A DNA stretch of 64,000 bases. Origin: Streptomyces sp. CB09001. GTDB taxonomy: Bacteria; Actinomycetota; Actinomycetes; Streptomycetales; Streptomycetaceae. Both the position numbers and the translations under genes were made by a program. The notes under the pieces are model-generated. The model ran no database searches. It worked only from the letters and a program-made list of their open reading frames with translations, and was not told the DNA's origin. The stretch lies in NCBI RefSeq assembly GCF_003369795.1, contig NZ_CP026730.1:496001-560000 (forward strand). The letters run 5' to 3'. Below are positions 30,123 to 38,077 of the stretch, piece by piece (position 1 is the stretch's first letter; each line of letters begins with the position of its first letter).

Positions 30123-30208
30123 AGGAGGTACCTTGCGAAGGAGGCGGCCGGCCCGCCACCGGTGCCGCGCAACGCACTCGCAACGTTCCCCGTGCTGGCA
30201 TACGCGGT

Positions 30209-30577
30209 ATGGGCGACACATACGAGGAGACCCCGCGCGTCGAGCTGACCCCCGAGGCGTCCGCACTGCTGCGGCGGCTCCGCGAGGCGCACGGCCCGCT
30301 GATGTTCCACCAGTCCGGCGGTTGCTGCGACGGCAGCGCGCCCATGTGCTACCCGGCCGGCGAGTTCCGCACCGGCGCCTCGGACATCCTGCTCGGCGAA
30401 CTGGCCGTCGACGGCGTCGGAGAGCCGGTGGAGTTCTGGATGTCGCGCAGCCAGTACGAGGCGTGGCGCCACACCCGCCTGATCGTCGACGTGGTCCCGG
30501 GCCGGGGCAGCGGCTTCTCGCTGGAGGCGCCCGAGGGGGTGCGCTTCCTCATCCGCTCCCGGGTCGTGGACGCCTAG
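30209..30577 (+). CDS. DUF779 family protein
   Basis: 122 aa from ATG 30209 (MGDTYEETPRVELTPEASALL). The hallmark is MFHQSGGCCDGSAPMCYPAGEF, a Cys-Cys and Cys-rich loop, then ILLGELAVDG and FWMSRSQYEAWRHT, as in DUF779 proteins that often sit beside alcohol or aldehyde dehydrogenases. Metal binding is plausible from the cysteines. Here no such dehydrogenase is adjacent. A longer in-frame start at 30116 lies in the MarR promoter and lacks conserved sequence, so it was rejected. No ribosome site precedes the chosen ATG. Confidence 0.8.
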   Translation: MGDTYEETPRVELTPEASALLRRLREAHGPLMFHQSGGCCDGSAPMCYPAGEFRTGASDILLGELAVDGVGEPVEFWMSRSQYEAWRHTRLIVDVVPGRGSGFSLEAPEGVRFLIRSRVVDA

Positions 30578-30626
30578 GAGGACGTCTGGATCCTGCCGGA
30601 GTCGCGGGATCCGGCACGCACTCCCG

Positions 30627-31196
30627 TCAGCGCACCAGGGGCAGGAAGATCGTGTCGACGATCTCCTCGACGACGTCGGCGGGGACCGGCGCGAGGGTCG
30701 CGAGGATTTCCTGGCGCAGCAGGTCGAAGGGGAGTGACCTGACCCGTTCGGTGAGCCGTTCCGGCCTGGCCTCGCCGCGGGCGACGGCCCGGTCGTAGAC
30801 CTCGGCGAGCGCGTCCGCGGACTTCCCGCGCGTCGCGTCGAGCAGCTCGCCCGGGTTGGTGCCGGTCTCCTGGTAGTAGCCGGCCAGATGCGCGTACATG
30901 AGGATGACGAGCCGGGCGTTGGCGGTACCGATCTCCCGCATGAGGGCGAGGACGTCCCCGCGCAGGCTTCCCGTGTCGGGGGTGCCGACGCGGGCTTCCT
31001 CCATGGCGTGGACGACGGCCGCCCGGGCCAGTTCGTCGCGGTGTGCCCAGCGCCGGTACAGCACCGGCGGGCTGGTGCCCGCGCGCCTGACGACGGCGTC
31101 CATGGTGAACCTGGCGTAACCGCGCTCGGCGAGTTCGTCCCAGGCCGCGTCCAGGAGTGCCTTCTCGAGTGCCGCTCCGCGGCGCCGCTGAGCCAT
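30627..31196 (-). CDS. TetR-family repressor of the divergent efflux gene
   Basis: 189 aa from ATG 31196, with GAGGAGG five bases ahead (a GTG two codons upstream is too close to it). The N-terminal helix-turn-helix is LLDAAWDELAERGYARFTMDAVVRRAGTSPPVLYRRWAHRDELA, read in blocks. The C-terminal effector domain includes AGYYQETGTNPGELLDA. It faces the MFS gene at 31296 across a 99-bp region with inverted repeats that cover its promoter, so it very likely represses that pump and itself. The ligand is unknown. Confidence 0.88.
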   Translation of the reverse strand: MAQRRRGAALEKALLDAAWDELAERGYARFTMDAVVRRAGTSPPVLYRRWAHRDELARAAVVHAMEEARVGTPDTGSLRGDVLALMREIGTANARLVILMYAHLAGYYQETGTNPGELLDATRGKSADALAEVYDRAVARGEARPERLTERVRSLPFDLLRQEILATLAPVPADVVEEIVDTIFLPLVR

Positions 31197-31221
31197 GCAC
31201 ACCTCCTCACATTGGAAAGGG

Positions 31222-31279
31222 TTGTCTTTCTTAGCCTACCGCCCTACTCTGGCGACGGTAAGAAAGATTTCTCTATCTT
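31222..31279. promoter_or_regulatory. Efflux promoter with TetR-type inverted repeats
   Basis: TTGTCT (31222-31227), 17 bp and TACTCT (31245-31250) drive the MFS gene. TCTTTCTTA (31225-31233) and TAAGAAAGA (31259-31267) are perfect complements, and AAGAT (31264-31268) with ATCTT (31275-31279) forms another dyad. The repeat arms overlap the -35 and the leader, fitting repression by the TetR protein. Confidence 0.6.
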
Positions 31280-31295
31280 AAGGAGGTGGGGGTTC

Positions 31296-32786
31296 GTGAG
31301 CACCCCCAACGGGACCGCTCCCGCGGCACCGGGTCCCGATCGCATCGACCCCGCCGTGTGGCGCATGGCGGTCACCCTCGTCGTGGGCGCGCTCGCCGTC
31401 GTCTTCGACACCACCATCGTCAGCGTCGCGCTGGGCGACCTGGTGAACGCGTTCGACGCCCCGCTGGCCACCGTCCAGTGGGTGAGCACCGGCTACCTGC
31501 TCGCGGTGTTCGTCACCATCCCGCTCGCCGTGTGGGCCCAGTCGCGCTTCGGCGGCCGGCGGCTGTGGATCGCGGCGCTGGGCGGGTTCCTGCTCGGCTC
31601 GGTCCTGAGCGGGCTGGCGTGGAACGCCACGAGCCTGATCGTCTTCCGTGTCCTGCAGGGCCTCGCGGGCGGCATCATGATGCCGCTCATGGCCACGCTG
31701 CTCATGCAGGCGGCCAAGGGCCGCCACCCGGGCAAGGTCATGGCGATCATCACGGTGCCCACCGCGCTCGGCCCGGTCCTCGGCCCGGTCCTGGGCGGCC
31801 TCATCCTGCATCTGGCCGACTGGCGCTGGATGTTCTTCGTCAACATCCCGTTCTGCGTCGTCGGCGGATGGCTGGCCCTGCGGAACCTCCCCGACGACCG
31901 GCCGGAGCCCGGCGCCACCCGCGTCCGCCTGGACGTCGTCGGCCTGCTCCTGCTCTGCCCGGGCATCACCGCCCTCGTCTACGGTCTGACCCAGGTCGAG
32001 GGCAGCGCGGGCTTCACCGGCGCCGCGGTCCTGGTGCCGCTGCTCGCCGGACTCGCCCTCGTCGGCGGTTTCACCGTCCGGTCGCTGACCCGCCCCGGCG
32101 GCGCCCTGGTCGATCTGCGGCTGTTCCGCCACCGCTCGGTGGCCTCCTCCGGCACCCTGCTCTTCCTGGGCGGCATCGCCCTGTACGGGCCGATGATGCT
32201 GCTGCCCCTGTACTTCCAGCAGGTCCGCGGCGAGGACGCCCTCGGCGCCGGGCTCCTGCTCATCCCCCAGGGTGTCGGGGCGCTGCTGGCACGCGGCCTG
32301 GCCGGCCGGTACATGGACCGCGTCGGTCCCCGCCAGGTCGCGGTCGCCGCCTTCACCCTCGTCGCGGTGGCCACCGTGCCGTTCGCCTTCGTCACCGCCG
32401 ACACGGACGTGGTCCTGCTCATGGCGGCGCTGTTCGTCCGCGGCATCGCGCTCGGCGCCGCCATGATCGCGCCGATGGGCGCCGCCTATGTCGGGCTGCG
32501 GCACCAGGAGATCCCGGACGCGGGTGTCCTCACCCGCATCGCCCAGCAGGTCGGCGGCTCGGTGGGGATCGCCCTGCTCACCGTCGTGCTCCAGCGCGCC
32601 TCCGCCGGTGCCCACGACCCGAGCGCCCTGGCCGACGCCTTCGACCGGGCCTTCTGGTGGTCGGTGGCCCTCACCGCGCTCGCCGTCCCGCTGTGCCTGC
32701 TGCTGCCCGGCCGGCCGGAGGCCCCGTCTCCCGCCGCGACGGCGCGGGCCGACGCGGCGGCCGTTCCTCGCCGCCCTACGGTCTGA
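31296..32786 (+). CDS. MFS multidrug efflux pump, DHA2 family
   Basis: 496 aa from GTG 31296, with AGGAGG at 31281-31286. The first helix carries LVVGALAVVFDTTIVSVALGDL, the DHA2 motif D1. QSRFGGRRLWI is the motif A loop, and ALGPVLGPVLGGLILHLADWRWMFFVNIP, read in parts, is the motif C region. About 14 membrane segments are visible. The divergent TetR gene should control it. The last 11 bases overlap the convergent small membrane-protein gene. Confidence 0.92.
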   Translation: MSTPNGTAPAAPGPDRIDPAVWRMAVTLVVGALAVVFDTTIVSVALGDLVNAFDAPLATVQWVSTGYLLAVFVTIPLAVWAQSRFGGRRLWIAALGGFLLGSVLSGLAWNATSLIVFRVLQGLAGGIMMPLMATLLMQAAKGRHPGKVMAIITVPTALGPVLGPVLGGLILHLADWRWMFFVNIPFCVVGGWLALRNLPDDRPEPGATRVRLDVVGLLLLCPGITALVYGLTQVEGSAGFTGAAVLVPLLAGLALVGGFTVRSLTRPGGALVDLRLFRHRSVASSGTLLFLGGIALYGPMMLLPLYFQQVRGEDALGAGLLLIPQGVGALLARGLAGRYMDRVGPRQVAVAAFTLVAVATVPFAFVTADTDVVLLMAALFVRGIALGAAMIAPMGAAYVGLRHQEIPDAGVLTRIAQQVGGSVGIALLTVVLQRASAGAHDPSALADAFDRAFWWSVALTALAVPLCLLLPGRPEAPSPAATARADAAAVPRRPTV

Positions 32787-32970
32787 GGCTGCTCACGATG
32801 TCCGCCGTGGCGGTCAGTCCGCTGTTGATCGTCGGGGCGATGCTCGTGCTCGCCAGGTAGAAGCCGAGCAGCAGACACACCAGGGCGTGCGAGACCTTCA
32901 GCCCGCCGTTGCGCAGAAAGAGCACCGCCAGGATGGACAGCAAGAGCACCACAGAGATGGAAACGGCCAT
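32776..32970 (-). CDS. Small membrane protein, 64 aa
   Basis: Starts at ATG 32970, with GGAGGAGG a few bases ahead. The sequence has a first hydrophobic helix (VSISVVLLLSILAVLFL), a short NGGLK turn and a second helix (HALVCLLLGFYLA), then a polar tail SIAPTINSGLTATADIVSSLRP. No family is recognised. A much longer in-frame extension lacks a ribosome site and ordinary residue make-up. It overlaps the end of the convergent MFS gene by 11 bp. Confidence 0.7.
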   Translation of the reverse strand: MAVSISVVLLLSILAVLFLRNGGLKVSHALVCLLLGFYLASTSIAPTINSGLTATADIVSSLRP

Positions 32971-33085
32971 CGTCAACCTCCTCCGCCACGTCCACTTCGC
33001 GGCGTTCGGCCGTAAGTGTGGCGTAGCAGAGGGTTCGTCCGGGCGGCTGACCTGTCCTCCGAACGAGTGGTGTTCCGACGCTGCC

Positions 33086-33949
33086 CTACGCGTCCCGGTG
33101 CGCGTCGAGGAACGCTTCGAGGCCCCCGAGGTCGTCGGTGTTGAGGTGGTCGACACCGGCGGCGAGCAGTTCGGCCCACACGGCGTCCCGCGCGGGCCCC
33201 GCCACGTCGGGCGTGGCCCAGAAGCGCACCCGCTGCCCGCGCGCGTGTGCCGCGCCCACGATGCCCCGCAGTCCGCGCCGCTCGGCCGCCGGGAAGGTGC
33301 CGACGCCCTGCCAGGTGAAGTTGAGCGTCCAGTTGTCGCTGATCAGCGGGACGAAGGAGGCCGGTGCGGTGGTGCCGAGGTCGGCGAGGCGGCCGTCGTA
33401 GAAGGCGCGGCGGCTGCGCTGGGCCTCCATGGGCGCACGGGCCGCCCGGTCGCCGGAGACGACCACCGTGACCGCGCCCGGGAAGACCCGCCCGTGGGCG
33501 TAGGAGGTGAACAGGTGCTTGTAGCGGCGCAGTCGGCGGTCGAGCTCGCGGTACGTCGCCTCGCCCTCGGTCTTGATGTCGACCAGCAGTTGCAGGGAGC
33601 CGCGGTCTCCCCGGTGGACCCGGCCGTGGTTCGCGCGGACGCGGGCGGCGAGCGGGTCGATGTAGAGCGACTCCAGGGTGCGGGACGGGTCGAGGTCCTC
33701 GGGGTCGTGGGCGACCAGGAGTTGGCCGCCGACCAGGTAGATGTCGGCCTCGACGCTGCCGAAGCGGTGGTCGAGGGCGTCCAGGAGGGGCCGGGGGTGC
33801 TCGTAGTCGTTGTGGGCGTGCGCGCGCCACAGCGGGCGCGGCCCGTGCCTGCCTTCCGACGCCAGCGCGGTGCCGGCGGGCAGGGCGACCGCGCCCGCGA
33901 GGGCGGCGCCGAGAGTGGTGAGGGCTCTGCGTCGGGTGGTGAGGGCCAT
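33086..33949 (-). CDS. Secreted glycerophosphodiester phosphodiesterase / PI-PLC-like protein
   Basis: 287 aa. A twin-arginine signal (TTRRRALTTLGAALAGAVALPAGTALA, read in parts) predicts Tat export. The TIM-barrel GDPD/PI-PLC features are RAHAHNDYEHPRPL (catalytic His), FGSVEADIYL (Glu-Asp metal ligands), LLVDIKTEG, VRFWATPD and GVDHLNTDDLGG near the end. The first block most resembles the AIM6-like branch. The substrate may be a glycerophosphodiester or phosphoinositide. AGGGAGG before the ATG lies inside one arm of the inverted repeat at 33950-34021. Confidence 0.82.
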   Translation of the reverse strand: MALTTRRRALTTLGAALAGAVALPAGTALASEGRHGPRPLWRAHAHNDYEHPRPLLDALDHRFGSVEADIYLVGGQLLVAHDPEDLDPSRTLESLYIDPLAARVRANHGRVHRGDRGSLQLLVDIKTEGEATYRELDRRLRRYKHLFTSYAHGRVFPGAVTVVVSGDRAARAPMEAQRSRRAFYDGRLADLGTTAPASFVPLISDNWTLNFTWQGVGTFPAAERRGLRGIVGAAHARGQRVRFWATPDVAGPARDAVWAELLAAGVDHLNTDDLGGLEAFLDAHRDA

Positions 33950-34021
33950 GCTCTGCCTCCCTGGAAGTGCCGTACGGGACGCCTGTGAGTATGGGGTCCC
34001 GACGGCCCCAGGGAGCAGAGC
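33950..34021. promoter_or_regulatory. Large inverted repeat in front of the GDPD gene
   Basis: GCTCTGCCTCCCTGG (33950-33964) is the complement of CCAGGGAGCAGAGC (34008-34021) with one bulged base. The near arm contains the ribosome site of the GDPD gene. If transcription starts upstream of 34021, the arms would pair in the mRNA and hide that site; if it starts between the arms, the repeat would act as DNA. Confidence 0.5.
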
Positions 34022-34078
34022 CGTGCGGTGAGTTGGCCGGACCGACGCCGGTCGTTCACTTCACTGCGGGCAGGTGTG

Positions 34079-35167
34079 TCAGGGAGCCCGCAGGTCGACC
34101 AGGTCGGCCAGCGCCGCGCGGTGGGTGCCCGCCGCTCCGTAGGCGATGGAGTCGGCCTTGGCCCGCTTGAGGTAGAGGTGGACCGGGTGTTCCCACGTCA
34201 TGCCGATGCCGCCGTGCAGTTGCAGCGCCTCCTCGGCGGCGTGCACGGCGACCTGGGCCGCGTACGCCTGGGCCACGGCCACGGCCACGTCGGTGTCCGC
34301 GCCGGTCGCCAGGGCGTCGGCCGCGTTCCGGGCGGCGGCGCGCAGGCCCGCCACCTCCAGCCACAGCCGGGCCAGCCGGTGCTTGAGCGCCTGGAAGCCG
34401 CCGACCTGGCGGTTGAACTGCCTGCGTTCCTTGAGGTAGCGGACCGTCTCGGTCAGCAGCCAGTCGGCGAGCCCCAGTTGCTCGGAGGCGAGCAGCCCGG
34501 CACCGGCCCGCAGGGCACGGCGTACGGCGGGTTCCGCGTCACCGAGGCGGCGTCCCGGGGCACCGTCGAGGGTCACGCGTGCCAGCGGCCGGGTGGCGTC
34601 GAGCGACACCTGCTCGGTGACCGTCGCGTCGGCGGCGCCGACCGCGTACAGGCCCCCGTCGTCCGCGGGCACGAGCAGCACGTCGGCGACGGCCGCGTCG
34701 GCCACGCCGGTCGACTCCCCGTGCAGTACGCCCCCTTCGAGCCGCATGTGCGGGACGGCGCCGCCCGGTGCGACGTACAGCCCGACGGCGAGTACGGCGA
34801 CGGTCGTGGCGGACGCCAGCTCGCCGAGCAGGTCGTCGGCGCCGCAGGCCAGCAGCGCCTCGGTGGCGACGACGGCGCTCGTCAGGTACGGCACCGGTGC
34901 GACCGCACGGCCCAGTTCCTCCAGGACCACGGCGGCTTCGCGGTGGGTGGCCCCCTGCCCGCCCAGTTCCTCCGGGATCAGCAGGCCCGCGAGCCCCATC
35001 GAGTCGGCGAGGGCCTTCCACAGCGACACGTCGTGGGGGGCGGCCGACTCGGTGCGGGTGATGACGCCCGCCGGGTCGCAGTGGTCGGTGAGCAGGTCCC
35101 GGACGGCGGCGCGCAGCGCCTCTTCCTCCTCCGAGGGGAGCAGAGCGGGTTCCGGCTGTGCGCTCAT
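34079..35167 (-). CDS. Acyl-CoA dehydrogenase family protein, second subunit of a pair
   Basis: 362 aa from ATG 35167, overlapping the upstream gene's stop as ATGA. N-terminal domain: LWKALADSMGLAGLLIPEELGGQGATHREAAVVLEELGRAVAPVPY, in blocks. C-terminal helical bundle: RRQFNRQVGGFQALKHRLARLW, LQLHGGIGMTWEHPVHLYLKRAK. The middle FAD-binding SEPxAGSD motif of ordinary family members is missing. In actinobacterial alpha2-beta2 acyl-CoA dehydrogenases two unlike subunits share the FAD and active site, and this gene and the next upstream look like such a pair. The substrate is probably a bulky or side-chain acyl-CoA, by analogy with mycobacterial FadE pairs. Confidence 0.88.
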   Translation of the reverse strand: MSAQPEPALLPSEEEEALRAAVRDLLTDHCDPAGVITRTESAAPHDVSLWKALADSMGLAGLLIPEELGGQGATHREAAVVLEELGRAVAPVPYLTSAVVATEALLACGADDLLGELASATTVAVLAVGLYVAPGGAVPHMRLEGGVLHGESTGVADAAVADVLLVPADDGGLYAVGAADATVTEQVSLDATRPLARVTLDGAPGRRLGDAEPAVRRALRAGAGLLASEQLGLADWLLTETVRYLKERRQFNRQVGGFQALKHRLARLWLEVAGLRAAARNAADALATGADTDVAVAVAQAYAAQVAVHAAEEALQLHGGIGMTWEHPVHLYLKRAKADSIAYGAAGTHRAALADLVDLRAP

Positions 35168-36345
35168 CGGGCGAGGTCCTTCCATGCGACGTCCTTGTCG
35201 GTGCGCGGCTCGGCGGGCAGGCCGAGGACCCGCTCGGCGACGATGTTCAGCAGGACCTCGCTGGTCCCGCCCTCGATGCTGTTGCCCTTGGACCGCAGGT
35301 AGCGGTATCCGGCGTCGCGACCGGTGAAGTCGACCAGTTCGGGGCGGCGCATGGTCCAGTCGTCGTAGAGCAGTCCCTCCGCGCCGAGGAGTTCGACCTC
35401 CAGGCCGCTGATCTCCTGGTTGAGCCGGGCGAAGTTCAGTTTCATGCCGGCGCCCTCGGGGCCGGGCTGGCCGGCTGCCAGTTGCTGGCGCAGGCGTACG
35501 CCGGTGAGGCGGGCGACCTCGGCCTCGACCCACAGGGCGAGCAGCCGCTGGTGCAGGTCGTGGGTGCGCAGTTCGGGGCGTTCCCGCCAGGTCTCGGCGA
35601 TCTTGCCGATCAGGCCGCCCTCGCGGGGGATCGGTGTGCCGCCGATGGCGACGCGTTCGTTGTTCAGCGTGGTCTGCGCGACCCGCCAGCCGTCGCCGAT
35701 CTCGCCCAGGCGGCGGGAGTCGGGGATGCGGACGTCGGTGAGGAACACCTCGTTGAACTCGGCCTCGCCGGTGATCTGGCGCAGCGGCCGCACCTCGACC
35801 CCGGGGTCGGTCATGTCGCACACGAAGTACGTGATGCCCCGGTGCTTGGGCACGTCCGGGTCGGTGCGGGCGATGAGGATGGCCCAGCGGGCGAGGTGCG
35901 CGCTGGAGGTCCACACCTTCTGCCCGCTCACGACCCAGTCCGCGCCGTCCCGCAGCGCGCGGGTGCCGAGGGCGGCCAGGTCGGACCCGGCGCCCGGCTC
36001 GCTGAAGAGCTGGCACCAGACCTCCTCGCCGGTCCACAGCGGGCGTAGCAGCCGGCGCTTCTGCTCCTCGGTGCCGTACTGGAGGATGGTCGGTGCCGCC
36101 ATGCCGAGGCCGATGCCGATGCGCCGGGGGTCGTTGTCGGGGGCGCCCTCCGCGGCCAACTCGGCGTCCACGACGGCTTGCAGGGCGCGCGGGGCGCCGA
36201 GGCCGCCGAGGCCCTGCGGGTAGTGCACCCAGGCGAGTCCCGCGTCGAAGCGGGCCCGGAGGAAGTCCAGGCGGTCCGTGGCGGCCGGTGGGTGCGCGGC
36301 GAGCAACTCACGGGTACGGCGGCGCAGTTCCGCTGCGTCGGTCAT
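35164..36345 (-). CDS. Acyl-CoA dehydrogenase, FAD-binding subunit of a pair
   Basis: 393 aa. It has WCQLFSEPGAGSDLAAL (FAD/substrate motif), VVSGQKVWTSSAHLARW, ITYFVCDMTDPGVEVRPL and the C-terminal YRYLRSKGNSIEGGTSEVLLNIVAERVLGLP, read in parts. Its start overlaps the stop of the quinone-reductase-like gene as ATGA, and its own stop overlaps the next start in the same way, so three proteins are made in fixed ratio. It likely forms a heterotetramer with the downstream subunit. Confidence 0.9.
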   Translation of the reverse strand: MTDAAELRRRTRELLAAHPPAATDRLDFLRARFDAGLAWVHYPQGLGGLGAPRALQAVVDAELAAEGAPDNDPRRIGIGLGMAAPTILQYGTEEQKRRLLRPLWTGEEVWCQLFSEPGAGSDLAALGTRALRDGADWVVSGQKVWTSSAHLARWAILIARTDPDVPKHRGITYFVCDMTDPGVEVRPLRQITGEAEFNEVFLTDVRIPDSRRLGEIGDGWRVAQTTLNNERVAIGGTPIPREGGLIGKIAETWRERPELRTHDLHQRLLALWVEAEVARLTGVRLRQQLAAGQPGPEGAGMKLNFARLNQEISGLEVELLGAEGLLYDDWTMRRPELVDFTGRDAGYRYLRSKGNSIEGGTSEVLLNIVAERVLGLPAEPRTDKDVAWKDLAR

Positions 36346-37322
36346 GCGGCGGCTCCCTTGTCCAGGTTCTCCGGTACGACGGCCAGGCGGCCGGTGGTCC
36401 TGCCGTCGGCGACGCGCTGTACCGCCCCGGCGGCGTCGGCGAGCGGCACCCGCTCGCTCACCAGAGGCTTGATCGCGCCCCTCGCGGCCAGCTCGGTGAG
36501 TTGCTCGTGGCAGTGCCGGACCAGCTTCGGGTTCTTGGTGTTGTACAGGCCCCAGTGCAGGCCGAGGATCGTGTAGTTCTTGACCAGCGCGTGGTTGAGC
36601 GCCGGGCTGGGGATCGTGCCGCTCGCGAAGCCGACGACGACGATCCGGCCCTCGAAGGCGACGGTTTTGGCGGACTGGGCGTAGGCCTGACCGCCGACGG
36701 GGTCGTAGATCACGTCGGCGCCCCGGCCGCCGGTGGCCTCCTTCACGGCCGCGACGACGTCCTCGGCGTGCCGGTCGACGACCACGTCGCAGCCCAGCTC
36801 GCGGGCGACGGCCGCCTTCTCCGGGCCGCCGACGACGCCTACGACGGTGGCGCCGGCCGCCTTGCCCAGCTGCACGGCGGCGCTTCCGACGCCGCCCGCG
36901 GCGGCGTGGACGAGCAGGGTCTCACCGGCTTCCAGCCGGGCCCGGCGGTGCAGGCCGAACCAGCCGGTCTGGTAGCCGATGTGCAGGGCGGCGGCCTCGG
37001 CGTCGTCCAGGGAGTCCGGCGCGGGCAGCAGGGCGCGGGCGTCGGCGAGGGCGTACTCGGCGAAGCCGCCGTGCGGCAGCGCGGGGTTGGCGAGGACGCG
37101 GCGCCCGTCCTCGGTCTCGCCGCAGATCTCCACACCCGGCGTGAACGGCAGCGGCGGCCGGACCTGGTACTGCCCCCGGCACAGCAGGGCGTCCGGGAAG
37201 TTGATGTTCGCGGCGCGGACCCTCAGCAGGACCTGGCCCTCGCCGGGCGTCGGCGGCGCCACGTCCGCGAGGCGCATCACCTCGCCCGGCTCGCCGTTCT
37301 CGTGCACCTGCCATGCCTGCAT
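36342..37322 (-). CDS. NADPH:quinone oxidoreductase-like medium-chain reductase
   Basis: 326 aa. QOR branch of the MDR family: N-terminal GroES-like domain (GEGQVLLRVRAANINFPDALLCRGQY), no structural zinc cysteines, Rossmann motif VHAAAGGVGSAAVQLGKAAGATVVG, and GADVIYDPVGG. It should use NADPH to reduce a quinone or enone. It is the first gene of an ATGA-coupled trio with two acyl-CoA dehydrogenase subunits, so it may act on an unsaturated acyl-CoA or help recycle reduced carriers; that role is inferred. A TetR-like palindrome lies 48 bp upstream. Confidence 0.9.
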   Translation of the reverse strand: MQAWQVHENGEPGEVMRLADVAPPTPGEGQVLLRVRAANINFPDALLCRGQYQVRPPLPFTPGVEICGETEDGRRVLANPALPHGGFAEYALADARALLPAPDSLDDAEAAALHIGYQTGWFGLHRRARLEAGETLLVHAAAGGVGSAAVQLGKAAGATVVGVVGGPEKAAVARELGCDVVVDRHAEDVVAAVKEATGGRGADVIYDPVGGQAYAQSAKTVAFEGRIVVVGFASGTIPSPALNHALVKNYTILGLHWGLYNTKNPKLVRHCHEQLTELAARGAIKPLVSERVPLADAAGAVQRVADGRTTGRLAVVPENLDKGAAA

Positions 37323-37369
37323 GCGGGGCCTCCACCGACTGCGTCGTCCGACCGGGTCACTCGCATACT

Positions 37370-37381
37370 AAGCGGTCGCTT
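37370..37381. promoter_or_regulatory. Palindrome AAGCG-GT-CGCTT upstream of the reductase/acyl-CoA dehydrogenase operon
   Basis: Perfect 5-bp arms around two central bases. On the minus strand TAGTAT follows immediately and could be a -10. Sites of this shape are bound by TetR-family regulators of acyl-CoA metabolism in actinobacteria; no TetR gene is adjacent. Confidence 0.4.
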
Positions 37382-37424
37382 GCCGATCGGGGAACAGGGT
37401 GGGATCGGAGAACAGGGTGCGGGG

Positions 37425-38000
37425 TCATGCCTGCGCGGGCCGCGCCCGTACGTGCATCCGCTCCCCCTGCGGCCCGAAGAGGCTGAGGAACTCGGCCGGC
37501 CCCTCCCCCGTCGACCCGAACCAGTGCGGCACCCGGGTGTCGAACTCCGCGGCCTCCCCCGCCGACAGCACCACGTCGTGCTCGCCGAGCACGAGCCGCA
37601 GCCGGCCGGAGAGGACGTAGAGCCACTCGTACCCCTCGTGGGTGCGCGGGTCCGGTTCCTCCCGGCGCTGGGGCTCCAGCACCTTGAACGCCTGGAGGCC
37701 GCCCGCCTGGCGGGTGAGCGGCCAGTGGGTGCGGCCGTGGCGCACGATGGGCTTGGCGCGCACCCGGGGGTCACCGACCGGTGGGGAGCCGACCAGTTCG
37801 TCCAGCGGCACCTGGTGGGCCTGGGCGATCGGCAGCAGCAGTTCGAGGCTCGGTCTGCGCAGGCCGGACTCCAGCCGCGACAGGGTGCTGACCGAGATGC
37901 CGGTCGCCTCGGACAGCGCGGCCAGGGTCACCTCCCGCTCCTTGCGCACCTGGCGGAGCCTCGGCCCGACACCGGCGAGGACATCGTCTGCGGTCGTCAT
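37425..38000 (-). CDS. XRE-cupin transcriptional regulator, leaderless
   Basis: 191 aa. The N-terminal Cro/C1 helix-turn-helix is at about residues 13-68 (LRQVRKEREVTLAALSEATGISVSTLSRLESGLRRPSLELLLPIA in blocks). The C-terminal cupin has HEGYEWLYVLSGRLRLVLGEHDVVLSAGEAAEFDTRVPHWF in blocks. A strong promoter ends six bases before the ATG, so the mRNA is probably leaderless. The divergent gene encodes a thioredoxin-reductase-like flavoprotein, the most likely target. The TTGC-N7-GCAA repeat between them covers the regulator's -10 region. Confidence 0.88.
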   Translation of the reverse strand: MTTADDVLAGVGPRLRQVRKEREVTLAALSEATGISVSTLSRLESGLRRPSLELLLPIAQAHQVPLDELVGSPPVGDPRVRAKPIVRHGRTHWPLTRQAGGLQAFKVLEPQRREEPDPRTHEGYEWLYVLSGRLRLVLGEHDVVLSAGEAAEFDTRVPHWFGSTGEGPAEFLSLFGPQGERMHVRARPAQA

Positions 38001-38006
38001 GCGTTT

Positions 38007-38035
38007 ATTGCAGTTCCGGCAAACTTATTTGTCAA
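38007..38035 (-). promoter_or_regulatory. Promoter of the XRE-cupin gene with overlapping operator
   Basis: TTGACA (complement of 38030-38035), 17 bp, TGCAAT (complement of 38007-38012), then six bases to ATG 38000. TTGC-N7-GCAA (38008-38022) overlaps the -10. The region is AT-rich for this genome. Confidence 0.65.
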
Positions 38036-38077
38036 TCCCGTCGGATCTGAGCGACCTTCTGGGTGGAGGTGGTCACC

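Noticed and set aside
30116..30208. Longer start for the DUF779 protein at 30116
   Set aside because: It would begin inside the MarR promoter, and the added residues are low in family-like sequence; the ATG at 30209 gives the usual length.
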